A DNA stretch of 13,363 nucleotides from Actinomycetota bacterium (GTDB taxonomy: Bacteria > Actinomycetota > Thermoleophilia > Solirubrobacterales > Thermoleophilaceae): the NCBI GenBank assembly GCA_005885165.1, contig VAXR01000005.1, forward strand, positions 1 to 13,363, in the 5' to 3' direction. Numbering within the stretch: position 1 is the first letter of the stretch; every line of letters starts with the position of its first letter. Positions 6,768-13,223 of this stretch are shown here, one piece after another. The position numbers were made by a program, and so were the translations under genes. A model generated the notes under the pieces. It saw nothing but the letters and a program-made list of their open reading frames with translations, searched no databases and had not been told where the DNA came from.

Positions 6768-7396
6768 TAAGCCAGTACCGGTACCGCCGTCGAGGCGATC
6801 GCCTCGATCTGCTGAGCCGCGCGGTCGAACTCCTCGTCGCTCAGCACCGGCGTGCCCTCGAACGGAAGCTCGCGGTGGAGCTCGAGCCAGGAGCGACAGC
6901 CCAGGTACTCGTCGCGCACCTTGACCGTGACCGGCCGCGGGATGCGGTAGGTCCGCAGCAGCATCACGTGGAGCGGGAAGCGCCGCTTCCACTGAAGCCG
7001 CTTCTCGGCGTAGTCGGGCGTCCACACGTAGTACGGCGCGAGCGCCTCGACGCAGCGCGGGTCGGTGATCAGGTAGCTCGCCTCGACCTCGGCCCAGGCC
7101 CGGATGCGGACGCGGTCGGGCTGGGGGATCCCGTTATCGCGGGTGAACACCGACGCGGGAGGCTCACCGTCCGACCACACGCCCTCCTCGAGCGCCCGCC
7201 CGAGCTCGGGGCGATGCGACTCGCGGACGTGCTTGCCCTGCTGGTGGTCGAAGGTCGGGTAGAGGAAGAACCGGTCGTGCTCTATCTCGAAGTGCCGGTT
7301 CTCCTCGCGGATCCCGCCCTTGCGCAGCGTCAAGAGCTGCTCGCCCTCGGCCAGCGCGCGCACGGTAACAGCCCATTCTTTGAATGCGATCGGCAT
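6767..7396 (-). CDS. DUF1802 family protein
   Basis: A 209-residue soluble protein with no signal peptide or membrane span. The N-terminus, KEWAV..RALAEGEQLLTLRKGG (residues 6-28), then FEIEHDRFFLYPTFDHQ (36-52), matches the beginning of the DUF1802 family, known from cyanobacteria and other bacteria. No catalytic role is established for that family to my knowledge. An aromatic and charged segment follows in the middle (YYVWTPDYAEKRLQWKRRFP). The ATG at 7396 has a GAGGT ten bases upstream and begins exactly at the conserved N-terminus, which supports the start. It has its own candidate promoter and a leader inverted repeat, so it is probably not simply read through from the hydantoinase operon upstream. 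Family assignment is from memory of the N-terminal motif. Confidence 0.75.
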   Translation of the reverse strand: MPIAFKEWAVTVRALAEGEQLLTLRKGGIREENRHFEIEHDRFFLYPTFDHQQGKHVRESHRPELGRALEEGVWSDGEPPASVFTRDNGIPQPDRVRIRAWAEVEASYLITDPRCVEALAPYYVWTPDYAEKRLQWKRRFPLHVMLLRTYRIPRPVTVKVRDEYLGCRSWLELHRELPFEGTPVLSDEEFDRAAQQIEAIASTAVPVLA

Positions 7397-7418
7397 GAAG
7401 AGGAGTACCTCGATCTAT

Positions 7419-7462
7419 CGCGCGCCGAACGGCCTTCTAGCGGTTTGAGCGATCGGCGCGCG
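7419..7462. repeat. 10-base perfect inverted repeat in the DUF1802 leader
   Basis: CGCGCGCCGA (7419-7428) is perfectly complementary to TCGGCGCGCG (7453-7462), with a 24-base loop. It lies between the candidate DUF1802 promoter and its start codon, and also downstream of the hydantoinase operon. It may be a terminator-like hairpin for that operon, an operator dyad, or a structured 5' leader of the DUF1802 mRNA. No T-tract follows on the minus strand. Confidence 0.5.
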
Positions 7463-7469
7463 GCGGCGA

Positions 7470-7498
7470 TTGTTAGCGGATCGCTACCCATTTTTCAA
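7470..7498 (-). promoter_or_regulatory. Candidate promoter of the DUF1802 gene
   Basis: On the minus strand TTGAAA (7498-7493) is followed after 17 bases by TAACAA (7475-7470); with an 18-base spacer the -10 reads AACAAT. The block is AT-richer than its surroundings and is the most promoter-like sequence in the window. The transcript would start near 7463 and carry a leader of about 65 bases. Confidence 0.5.
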
Positions 7499-7507
7499 GC
7501 GGGTAAA

Positions 7508-8419
7508 TCAGCTATTCGCGGGCCTGAGACCCTCCGCGACCTCGATGATCCCTGCAAAATCGGCGTTTCCGAGGCCACGCTCGTCCGCCTGCGCGTAAAG
7601 CTCCGCGGCGCGTTCCGCGACCGGAGTTCCTACGCCCAGGGCGCGTGCCTCCTCGAGGCAGTGGCGGACATCCTTCAGCATGTGCGCCAGCTTGAAGAGC
7701 GGCTCCAGGTCGTGCTCGAGCATGGGGCGCGCCTTCAGGCGGAGCATCGCGGAGTCGCCCGAGCCGGACTCCGCCACGTGCAGCAGCGAATCTACGTCGA
7801 CCCCCGCTCGCTGCGCGAGCACGAGCGCCTCGGCCACCGCCGCGGCGTTTACGGCCGCGAGCGTGTTGTTGATGAGCTTCACCATCGCGCCGTGGCCCTG
7901 GGGCCCGACGTGGACCACGAGCTCGCCCATGGCGTCGAAGGCGGGCCGGGCCCGCTCGAAGTCGCCGGCCTCGCCGCCGACCATGATCGTGAGCGTCCCG
8001 TCCTTGGCCTTCGGGCGCGAGCCGGTGACCGGCGCGTCGAGGAACGCCGCCCCGCGCTCCGACCGCAGGCGGTCGGCGATGCGCCGCACGGCGGTTGGCG
8101 CGATCGTCGACATGTCGACGGCGAGGTCGATCATCGAGAGCCCTTCGGCGGCGCCGTCGGGGCCGAACAGGACCTCCTCCACCTGCGGCGCGTCGGGGAC
8201 CATGGTGATCACGAGCTGGGCGCTCGCGGCGGCCTGGGCCGGGGTGTGTGCGATGCGCGTGTCGCCCCCGTGCTCCTCCACCAACGCCTCCGCGCGCTCG
8301 CGCGTCCGGTTCCAGACCGTGACCTGGAACCCGGCGCTCACGAGGTTGGCCGCCATCGGGCCGCCCATGATCCCGAGCCCCAGGAAAGCGATCCGCTCAA
8401 GCTGCGCCGTGCCCGCCAC
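7508..8419 (-). CDS. 3-hydroxyisobutyrate dehydrogenase-like beta-hydroxyacid dehydrogenase
   Basis: A 303-residue NAD(P)-dependent oxidoreductase that should interconvert a beta-hydroxyacid and its semialdehyde (3-hydroxyisobutyrate, tartronate semialdehyde or a relative). The Rossmann motif FLGLGIMGGPMA is at 12-23. DMSTIAP (102-108) and FLDAPVTGSRPKAKDGTL (126-143, the substrate-binding signature) follow, then GHGAMVKLINN (175-185) with catalytic K181. KLAHMLKD (243-250) carries the late K249-D250 pair. Length is normal for the family. Start: GTG at 8419 is the only start codon near the conserved N-terminus; a longer open frame to 8638 is an overlap with hyuB. The gene overlaps the end of hyuB by 23 bases, so translational coupling is likely, and it is the last gene of the operon. 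The nucleotide motif R39-T41 (WNRTRE) may favour NADP, but this is weak. Confidence 0.9.
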   Translation of the reverse strand: MAGTAQLERIAFLGLGIMGGPMAANLVSAGFQVTVWNRTRERAEALVEEHGGDTRIAHTPAQAAASAQLVITMVPDAPQVEEVLFGPDGAAEGLSMIDLAVDMSTIAPTAVRRIADRLRSERGAAFLDAPVTGSRPKAKDGTLTIMVGGEAGDFERARPAFDAMGELVVHVGPQGHGAMVKLINNTLAAVNAAAVAEALVLAQRAGVDVDSLLHVAESGSGDSAMLRLKARPMLEHDLEPLFKLAHMLKDVRHCLEEARALGVGTPVAERAAELYAQADERGLGNADFAGIIEVAEGLRPANS

Positions 8420-9890
8420 CTCCCGGTGTCTCGATCCGGAGCCGCTGGCCGGGCCGCAGCGTAGCGCGGGCCTTGGGCGGCAGCTCGCGGCCGTCGAGCA
8501 GGTTGCGCCCGCTCGCTCCGGGCTCGCCTCCCGCGGCCCCCGGCGGGCGGTGGCGGCGGCGCTCGGTGAGGAGCGAGAGCTCCATCTCCTCCAGTGCCTC
8601 CACCTCGCGCACCACGCCGTCGCCGCCGCGCTGGGCACCGGCGCCGCCCGAGCCGCGCCGAACGGCGTACTCGACCGCCCGTAGCGGGAACTCGAGCTCG
8701 AGCGCCTCGATCGGCGTGTTCAGTGTGTTGCTCATCGCCACGTGCACCGCGCTCGGGCCCGGCGCGTCCGGGCACGCTCCCTGCCCGCCTCCGATCGTCT
8801 CGTAGTAGGTGAAGCGGTCGTTTCCGAGCGTGACGTTGTTCATCGTCCCCTGCCCCAGCGCGTGGCCGAACGCGGCGAGCACGAGGTCCGCCACGCGCGA
8901 GGAGGTCTCGACGTTGCCCGCCACGACCGCGGCCGGGGGCCGGGCGTTGAGCAGCGATCCCTTTGGGGCGATCACCTCGACCGGGCGGTAGGCGCCCGCG
9001 GACGGCGGCACGTCGGGGTCGGCCAGCACCCGAACGGCGAAGTAGCACGCCGAGCGGGTCACGGCGAGCGGGCAGTTCATGTTGCCGTCGTGCTGCTCCG
9101 CGGAGCCCGTGAAGTCGAGCGTCATCTCGTCCCCCTCGACCCGCGCGGTGAGCCGCAGTTCGAGATCCCCCTCGGGCGCCTCGAGCACGTCGCGCGCCTC
9201 TCGCTCGCCGTCGCCGAGGCGGGCGATCGCGGCCCGGGTGCGCCGCTCCGCGTAGTCGAGCGTCGCGTCCATCGCCTCGCGCACCAGCTCGAGCCCGTGC
9301 CGCTCCGCCAGCTCCGCCACCCTCGCGCCGCCGGCGCGGTTGGCGGCGAGCTGGGCCCGAAGGTCCGCCATGCGCTGCCTCGGGCCGCGCATGCGGCTCG
9401 TGATCCCCTCCAGCACGTCCCGGTCGAGCTCGCCGCCTTTCACGAGGCGGCGGGGCTCGATCACGACGCCCTCCTCGTCGAGCGTGTGCGAGTCGGCCGG
9501 CATGCTGCCGGGGATCCGGCCGCCGACGTCGGCGTGGTGGGCGCGGCTGGCTGCGTATCCGGCCAGCTCGCCGTCCACGTGGATGGGGGAGACGACCGTG
9601 ATGTCCGGCAGGTGGGTGCCGCCGCGGTACGGGTCGTTGAGGATGAACGCGTCGCCGGGCTCCGGGTGCTCGGCGGCGACCGCCTCCACGGCCGCGGGCA
9701 TGGCCCCGAGATGCACCGGGATGTGCTCGGCCTGCATCGCCATCTCGCCGGACGCGTCGAACAGCGCGGTCGAGGCGTCGCGCCGCTCCTTGATGTTCGC
9801 GGAATGGGCCGAGCGGACGAGCACCACTCCCATCTCCTCGCAGGCGGCGCGGAGCGCGCCGACCATCACCTGGAGGGTCACGGCGTCCAC
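8397..9890 (-). CDS. hyuB: Hydantoinase B / oxoprolinase-type subunit
   Basis: A 497-residue protein of the HyuB family, the partner subunit of HyuA in ATP-dependent N-methylhydantoinase, 5-oxoprolinase, caprolactamase and acetone/acetophenone carboxylase-type enzymes. Visible family motifs are MDAVTLQVM at the start, SANIKERRDAS (30-40), NDPYRGGTHLPDI (85-97), RAHHADVGG (116-124), NMNCPLAVTRSA (270-281), YYETIGGGQGA (362-372), NTLNTPIEALE (388-398), RRGSGGAG (411-418) and the terminal TPGGGGHG (488-495). The histidines of AHHAD are likely metal ligands. The start is GTG at 9890, overlapping the hyuA stop in TAGTG, and gives the family-typical N-terminus. The frame stays open upstream to 10814, but that part is Arg/Ala-rich shadow of hyuA. 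Full-length, cytoplasmic. Substrate cannot be told from sequence. Confidence 0.93.
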   Translation of the reverse strand: MDAVTLQVMVGALRAACEEMGVVLVRSAHSANIKERRDASTALFDASGEMAMQAEHIPVHLGAMPAAVEAVAAEHPEPGDAFILNDPYRGGTHLPDITVVSPIHVDGELAGYAASRAHHADVGGRIPGSMPADSHTLDEEGVVIEPRRLVKGGELDRDVLEGITSRMRGPRQRMADLRAQLAANRAGGARVAELAERHGLELVREAMDATLDYAERRTRAAIARLGDGEREARDVLEAPEGDLELRLTARVEGDEMTLDFTGSAEQHDGNMNCPLAVTRSACYFAVRVLADPDVPPSAGAYRPVEVIAPKGSLLNARPPAAVVAGNVETSSRVADLVLAAFGHALGQGTMNNVTLGNDRFTYYETIGGGQGACPDAPGPSAVHVAMSNTLNTPIEALELEFPLRAVEYAVRRGSGGAGAQRGGDGVVREVEALEEMELSLLTERRRHRPPGAAGGEPGASGRNLLDGRELPPKARATLRPGQRLRIETPGGGGHGAA

Positions 9891-11860
9891 TAGCCCCGCC
9901 GTTCCATCACCAGGGTGCCGTCGGCGGCCGTCGCGCAGTGCCAGCCCGGCGGCACGGCCAGGGTGGACTCCGCGAGCTCCACGATCGCGGGCCCGTCGAG
10001 TGCGTCGGGCACCCCGCGCACGACGGCGGCCTCGACGCGCTCCGAGCCGAACACGGCCGGGCGCGAGCCGACGCGCTCGGCCTCCGCCGCCAGGCGCGCC
10101 GGCAGCTCCGGCGCCCGTGCGGCGACCGCCACCCGAACGGTCACCAGCTCGAGCTCGGCGTCCGGGTCCGAGTACCCGTAGCGCTCCTCGTGCGCGGCAT
10201 CGAACGCCCGCCGCAGGTCGTCGGGCTCGGGCCGAGCGTCGCCCGCGATCGACAGCTCGAACGCCTGCCCCGCGTAGCGGAGGTCGTAGGTGGCGCGCAC
10301 GTCCTGCTCGGAGCGCCCGAGCTCCTTCGCGCCGCGCTCGGCCAGCCGGCCCACGACCTCGGCGGCGGCGTCGCGGCTCAACCGGTCGCCGGTGAGGAGC
10401 ACGCTCTCGACCAGGTCGCGGCGCGGCTCGGCCGCGATCAGACCGACGGCCGACAGCACGCCCGAGGACGGCGGGACGAGCACGAGGCGCATGTCCAGCT
10501 CCTCGGCGATAGCGGCCGCGTGCAGCGGCCCGGCGCCGCCGAACGCGAGCAGCGCGAGCCTGCGTGGGTCGACGCCCCGCTCGACGGTCATCACACGCAC
10601 GGCCCGCGCCATCTCCGTGCTCGCCACCCGCACGATCCCGGCCGCCGCCTCCTGGAGCGACAGGCCGAGCTCGCGCCCGAGCTCGCCGACAGCGCGCTCC
10701 GCCGCGCCGGCGTCGAGCTCCACGCCCCCGGCGAGCGGCGAGGCGGCGTCGAGGTAGCCGAGCAGGAGGTTGGCGTCGGTCACGGTCGGCTCCTCGCCGC
10801 CGCGGCGGTAGCACGCCGGGCCGGGGTCGGCGCCCGCCGACCGCGGCCCGACACGAAGGGCGCCGCCGGCATCGCGCCAGGCGATGCTGCCGCCGCCGGC
10901 GCCTACCGTGTGGACGTCGACCATCGGCAGCGCCAGCGCCCGGCCGCCCACTTCGCGGCCGCCGGTCTCACGAACCCGTCCGGCGCGGGAGACGGACACG
11001 TCGCAGGAGGTACCGCCCATGTCGAGGCAGACGGCGTCCGGGGACCCGGCACGCTCGGCGAGGCGGGCGCCTCCGACCGCGCCGCCGGCGGGACCCGACA
11101 GCACCGTCCACGAGCCGTGCCGGGCCGCAACGCCTGCGGCCGCGGCGCCTCCGCCCGACAGCATCACGTCGGGCTGCGGAAGCCCCGCGTCGCGGGCGCG
11201 GCTCGACAGGCGCTCGAGGTAACGGCGCAGGAGCGGCGACAGCGCGGCGTCGACGATCGTGGTGGCGCAGCGCTCGTACTCCCGGAACACACCGACGGTC
11301 TCGTGCGACGTCGAGACGTGGACGTTCCGATCGTGCCCCGACAGGTGCTCGGCGACTCGACGCTCGTGCTCCGGGTGGCGGAACCCCCAGAGAAGGCAGA
11401 CCGCCGCCGACTCGACGTCCTCCGGCAGGCGATCGAGCTTCGACTCGAGTTCGGCCTCGTCCAGCTCGCGTAGCACGCCCTCGGGTCCGTTGCGCTCGGG
11501 CACCGGCACCCGCAGCTCGGGCGGGACGAGCGGCGGCGGATGGGCGGCGCAGAGCCGGTAGAGCTCGGCGCGCGCCTGGCGGCCGAGCTCCTCGAGATCC
11601 GTGAACCCCTCGGTCGCGAACAGCGCCGTGCGCGCGACCTTCCCCTCCAGCAGCGCGTTGGTCCCGACGGTCATCCCGTGGACGAAGCGCTCGACGTCGC
11701 CCGCTCGCGCGCCCGCGCGCTCGAGCACTGACTCGACCGCGGCTACGACTCCCTCCGACTGGTCGGACGGCGTCGAGGGCGACTTCGCCGTAGTCAGGCG
11801 GTCGCCGTCGAGAAGCGCGGCGTCGGTGAACGTTCCGCCGACGTCGACGCCTAGCAGCAC
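9890..11860 (-). CDS. hyuA: Hydantoinase A / oxoprolinase-type ATP-binding subunit
   Basis: A 656-residue protein of the HyuA family, full length, with the ASKHA-type ATP-binding fold. Motifs are GVDVGGTFTD (4-13, phosphate-1 loop), HGMTVGTNALLE (61-72), SGPAGGAVGG (255-264), DMGGTSCDVS (280-289), GAGGGSIAW (320-328), PGPACY (346-351) and AFGGAGPLHA (439-448). The C-terminal domain has RYAGQAFEL (528-536) and EERYGY (558-563). With HyuB it would phosphorylate and open a cyclic amide such as N-methylhydantoin or 5-oxoproline, or activate a ketone for carboxylation in related enzymes. The start is GTG at 11860, placed two residues before the conserved GVDVGG; the ribosome binding site is weak. 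It begins 15 bases after the DJ-1/PfpI gene and ends in TAGTG, sharing one base with hyuB. Heterodimer or higher complex with HyuB is expected. Confidence 0.93.
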   Translation of the reverse strand: MLLGVDVGGTFTDAALLDGDRLTTAKSPSTPSDQSEGVVAAVESVLERAGARAGDVERFVHGMTVGTNALLEGKVARTALFATEGFTDLEELGRQARAELYRLCAAHPPPLVPPELRVPVPERNGPEGVLRELDEAELESKLDRLPEDVESAAVCLLWGFRHPEHERRVAEHLSGHDRNVHVSTSHETVGVFREYERCATTIVDAALSPLLRRYLERLSSRARDAGLPQPDVMLSGGGAAAAGVAARHGSWTVLSGPAGGAVGGARLAERAGSPDAVCLDMGGTSCDVSVSRAGRVRETGGREVGGRALALPMVDVHTVGAGGGSIAWRDAGGALRVGPRSAGADPGPACYRRGGEEPTVTDANLLLGYLDAASPLAGGVELDAGAAERAVGELGRELGLSLQEAAAGIVRVASTEMARAVRVMTVERGVDPRRLALLAFGGAGPLHAAAIAEELDMRLVLVPPSSGVLSAVGLIAAEPRRDLVESVLLTGDRLSRDAAAEVVGRLAERGAKELGRSEQDVRATYDLRYAGQAFELSIAGDARPEPDDLRRAFDAAHEERYGYSDPDAELELVTVRVAVAARAPELPARLAAEAERVGSRPAVFGSERVEAAVVRGVPDALDGPAIVELAESTLAVPPGWHCATAADGTLVMERRG

Positions 11861-11875
11861 GCTAGATGCCCACCG

Positions 11876-12508
11876 CTACGCGCGCGCGGCGCCGAGCGCC
11901 CGGAGCCGCTCGACGATCGCCTCCGGCGCCTTCTCGGGCGAGCCGGCGTCGAACGGCGGCTGCGGGTCGTACTCGATCGCGAGCTGGATCCCCTGAGCCA
12001 CCTCGTCGCCCGCGATGCTCGCGGCCAGCCGAAGAGCCATGTCGATCCCCGACGACACGCCCGCCGCCGTGATCACCTTGCCCTCCTCGACCACTCGCTC
12101 GAGCGTCGGCTCGGCACCTAGGTCGCGAAGCATGTCGAGCGACAGCCAGTGCGTCGTCGCCTTGAGGCCGCGGAGGATCCCGGCGGCGCCGAGGATGAGC
12201 GCTCCGGTGCAGACCGAGGTGGTCCATTCGCTCCGCTCGTGCGCTCCCCGGACCCAATCGAGCATCGCCTCGTCGTGCATCAGTGCGCGCGTGCCGAATC
12301 CGCCTGGGACCACGACGACCTCGGGATGCGGCAGCTCGGCCAGCGCGTGATCGGCGAACAGGGCGAGCACGTCGTTCTCCGTTCGCTTCGGGCCCGGCTC
12401 GAGCGCCGCGAACTTCAACTCGGCGCCGGGCAGCCTGCTCAGGACCTCGTATGGCCCGACGGCATCCAGCGCGGTGATGCCGTCGAAGATTGGGATGACG
12501 ATCTCCAC
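11876..12508 (-). CDS. Isonitrile hydratase-like DJ-1/PfpI family protein
   Basis: A 210-residue DJ-1/PfpI superfamily protein. It matches what I know of Pseudomonas isonitrile hydratase in several places: LDAVGPYEVLSRLPG (14-28), VVVPGGFG (65-72), TTSVCTGALILGAAG (96-110), ATTHW (117-121), ITAAGVSSGIDMAL (146-159) and PPFDAGSPEKAP (184-195). D15 and C100 correspond to the catalytic Asp and nucleophilic Cys of that enzyme, which adds water to isonitriles to give N-substituted formamides. No DNA-binding domain is present, so it is not a GlxA-type regulator. The start is GTG at 12508, reached without a good ribosome binding site but exactly at the conserved N-terminus. First gene of the four-gene operon. 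Function as an isonitrile hydratase is inference; a related hydratase or amidohydrolase acting on the HyuAB substrate or product is equally possible. Confidence 0.85.
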   Translation of the reverse strand: MEIVIPIFDGITALDAVGPYEVLSRLPGAELKFAALEPGPKRTENDVLALFADHALAELPHPEVVVVPGGFGTRALMHDEAMLDWVRGAHERSEWTTSVCTGALILGAAGILRGLKATTHWLSLDMLRDLGAEPTLERVVEEGKVITAAGVSSGIDMALRLAASIAGDEVAQGIQLAIEYDPQPPFDAGSPEKAPEAIVERLRALGAARA

Positions 12509-12546
12509 TGCGCCGTGATGCTACGCGCGGCGTGCCATACACGAGA

Positions 12547-12563
12547 GGCGGCATCGCGCCGCC
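12547..12563. terminator. Hairpin between the zinc-binding gene and the operon
   Basis: GGCGGC-ATCGC-GCCGCC makes a six-pair G/C stem with a five-base loop in the 137-base gap 12509-12645. On the minus strand it lies downstream of the small zinc-binding gene and could end that transcript, but no T-run follows. It could also be part of the operon's control region. Confidence 0.35.
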
Positions 12564-12645
12564 CCTCGCTTTCTCCCCCGGTCAACCGACTGAGACGGCG
12601 GCGTCCTGCCACCGCAGACGCTGGGGGAAACTCAGATTCTCCGCC

Positions 12646-13071
12646 TTAAGCGGCGGCGCCTTCGACGAAGTCCTCGTCCAGGTGCTTGTGCGACGGGCAG
12701 TACTTGCTGCCCGGAAGCGGCACCCGCTGGCACGGCGTCCCCTTGCGGGTCGACGCGTGACAGCACAGCGGAGTGCCGTCGATTGTCACGCCCTCCTGCT
12801 CACGCTGCTCGACGTACTCCGAGGCCACGCTCATGAAGCGGTCGATTACGCGGTAAGCACGCATCTGTCGCGTCATGGGGATGTGGATCCGGACGTCGTT
12901 GAACAGCGAGCGCGCGGGGCGCGCGAAGTAATGACGATCGTTCGCGAGCCGCGTGAACGCCCGTTCACAGGCGTCCAGGACCTCGCGTCGCGCCTCAGAC
13001 TCGTCCTCGTACTGGTCGCCGGTTACTAATGGGCTCAGCTCGCGGTACACGGCGCGACTGAATTGGTACAT
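12646..13071 (-). CDS. Small conserved-looking putative zinc-binding protein
   Basis: A 141-residue soluble protein. The first 90 residues are helical and rich in Arg, Tyr and Phe (for example HYFARPARSLFNDVRIHIP at 47-65). The C-terminal part is PLCCHASTRKGTPCQ (101-115) then GSKYCPSHKHLDE (121-133). C104, C114, C125 and H128 are good candidates for one zinc site; the C-x9-C-x10-C-x2-H pattern resembles short TRKGxPC treble-clef-like modules found in small bacterial and phage proteins. I recall highly similar proteins in Thermoleophilia and believe it is lineage-restricted, but no function is known to me. ATG at 13071 follows GGAAGGT (13083-13077) with five bases between, a good ribosome binding site. 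It is expressed alone, between the hydantoinase operon and the flavoprotein gene. Nucleic-acid or protein binding is a guess. Confidence 0.85.
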   Translation of the reverse strand: MYQFSRAVYRELSPLVTGDQYEDESEARREVLDACERAFTRLANDRHYFARPARSLFNDVRIHIPMTRQMRAYRVIDRFMSVASEYVEQREQEGVTIDGTPLCCHASTRKGTPCQRVPLPGSKYCPSHKHLDEDFVEGAAA

Positions 13072-13121
13072 GCTTCACCTTCCCTCTACTACTGCTGCCG
13101 CGTCCTAGCGGCGCTGCCGGA

Positions 13122-13127
13122 GTATTA
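13122..13127 (-). promoter_or_regulatory. Candidate -10 box for the zinc-binding gene
   Basis: TAATAC (read on the minus strand) is a good -10 sequence and would give a leader of about 44 bases. The upstream TTTGTG lies only 15 bases away, so no well-spaced -35 was found; an activator or alternative sigma factor is possible. Confidence 0.35.
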
Positions 13128-13164
13128 CCGCCGGCTGCTAAGCACAAACGAAGACCTGATTAAG

Positions 13165-13189
13165 CCCGCGTTAACCGCTTGAACACGGG
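13165..13189. repeat. Imperfect inverted repeat upstream of the zinc-binding gene
   Basis: CCCGCGTT (13165-13172) and AACACGGG (13182-13189) pair at seven of eight positions around a nine-base loop. It sits about 40 bases upstream of the candidate -10 box, so it may be a regulator site or the tail-end hairpin of the flavoprotein transcript. Confidence 0.3.
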
Positions 13190-13196
13190 AATCCGG

Positions 13197-13223
13197 CGGA
13201 GGTCGCGGTCTGGTTGCCCTCCG
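13197..13223 (-). terminator. Weak hairpin directly after the flavoprotein stop
   Basis: CGGAGG and CCTCCG form a six-pair stem with a 15-base loop immediately after the TAA of the flavoprotein gene. The long loop and the lack of a T-tract make it a weak terminator candidate. Confidence 0.25.

Noticed and set aside
6875..8464. 529-codon plus-strand open frame
   Set aside because: Antisense to DUF1802 and dehydrogenase genes and crosses their intergenic promoter region; composition is that of a high-GC shadow.
8420..8638. Upstream extension of the dehydrogenase frame to 8638
   Set aside because: The added sequence is low-complexity and overlaps hyuB; the Rossmann fold begins just after the GTG at 8419.
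9891..10814. Upstream extension of the hyuB frame to 10814 (805 residues)
   Set aside because: The extra 308 residues are Arg/Ala/Gly-rich shadow of hyuA. The family-typical N-terminus begins at the GTG at 9890.
8742..11473. Long plus-strand frames (8742-9893 and 9938-11473) opposite hyuB and hyuA
   Set aside because: His/Arg/Gly-rich with no motifs; explained by G/C third-position bias of the real genes.
12580..12585. Minus-strand TTGACC as a -35 box for the four-gene operon
   Set aside because: No acceptable -10 sequence lies 16-18 bases downstream; the spacing falls in a G/C hairpin.
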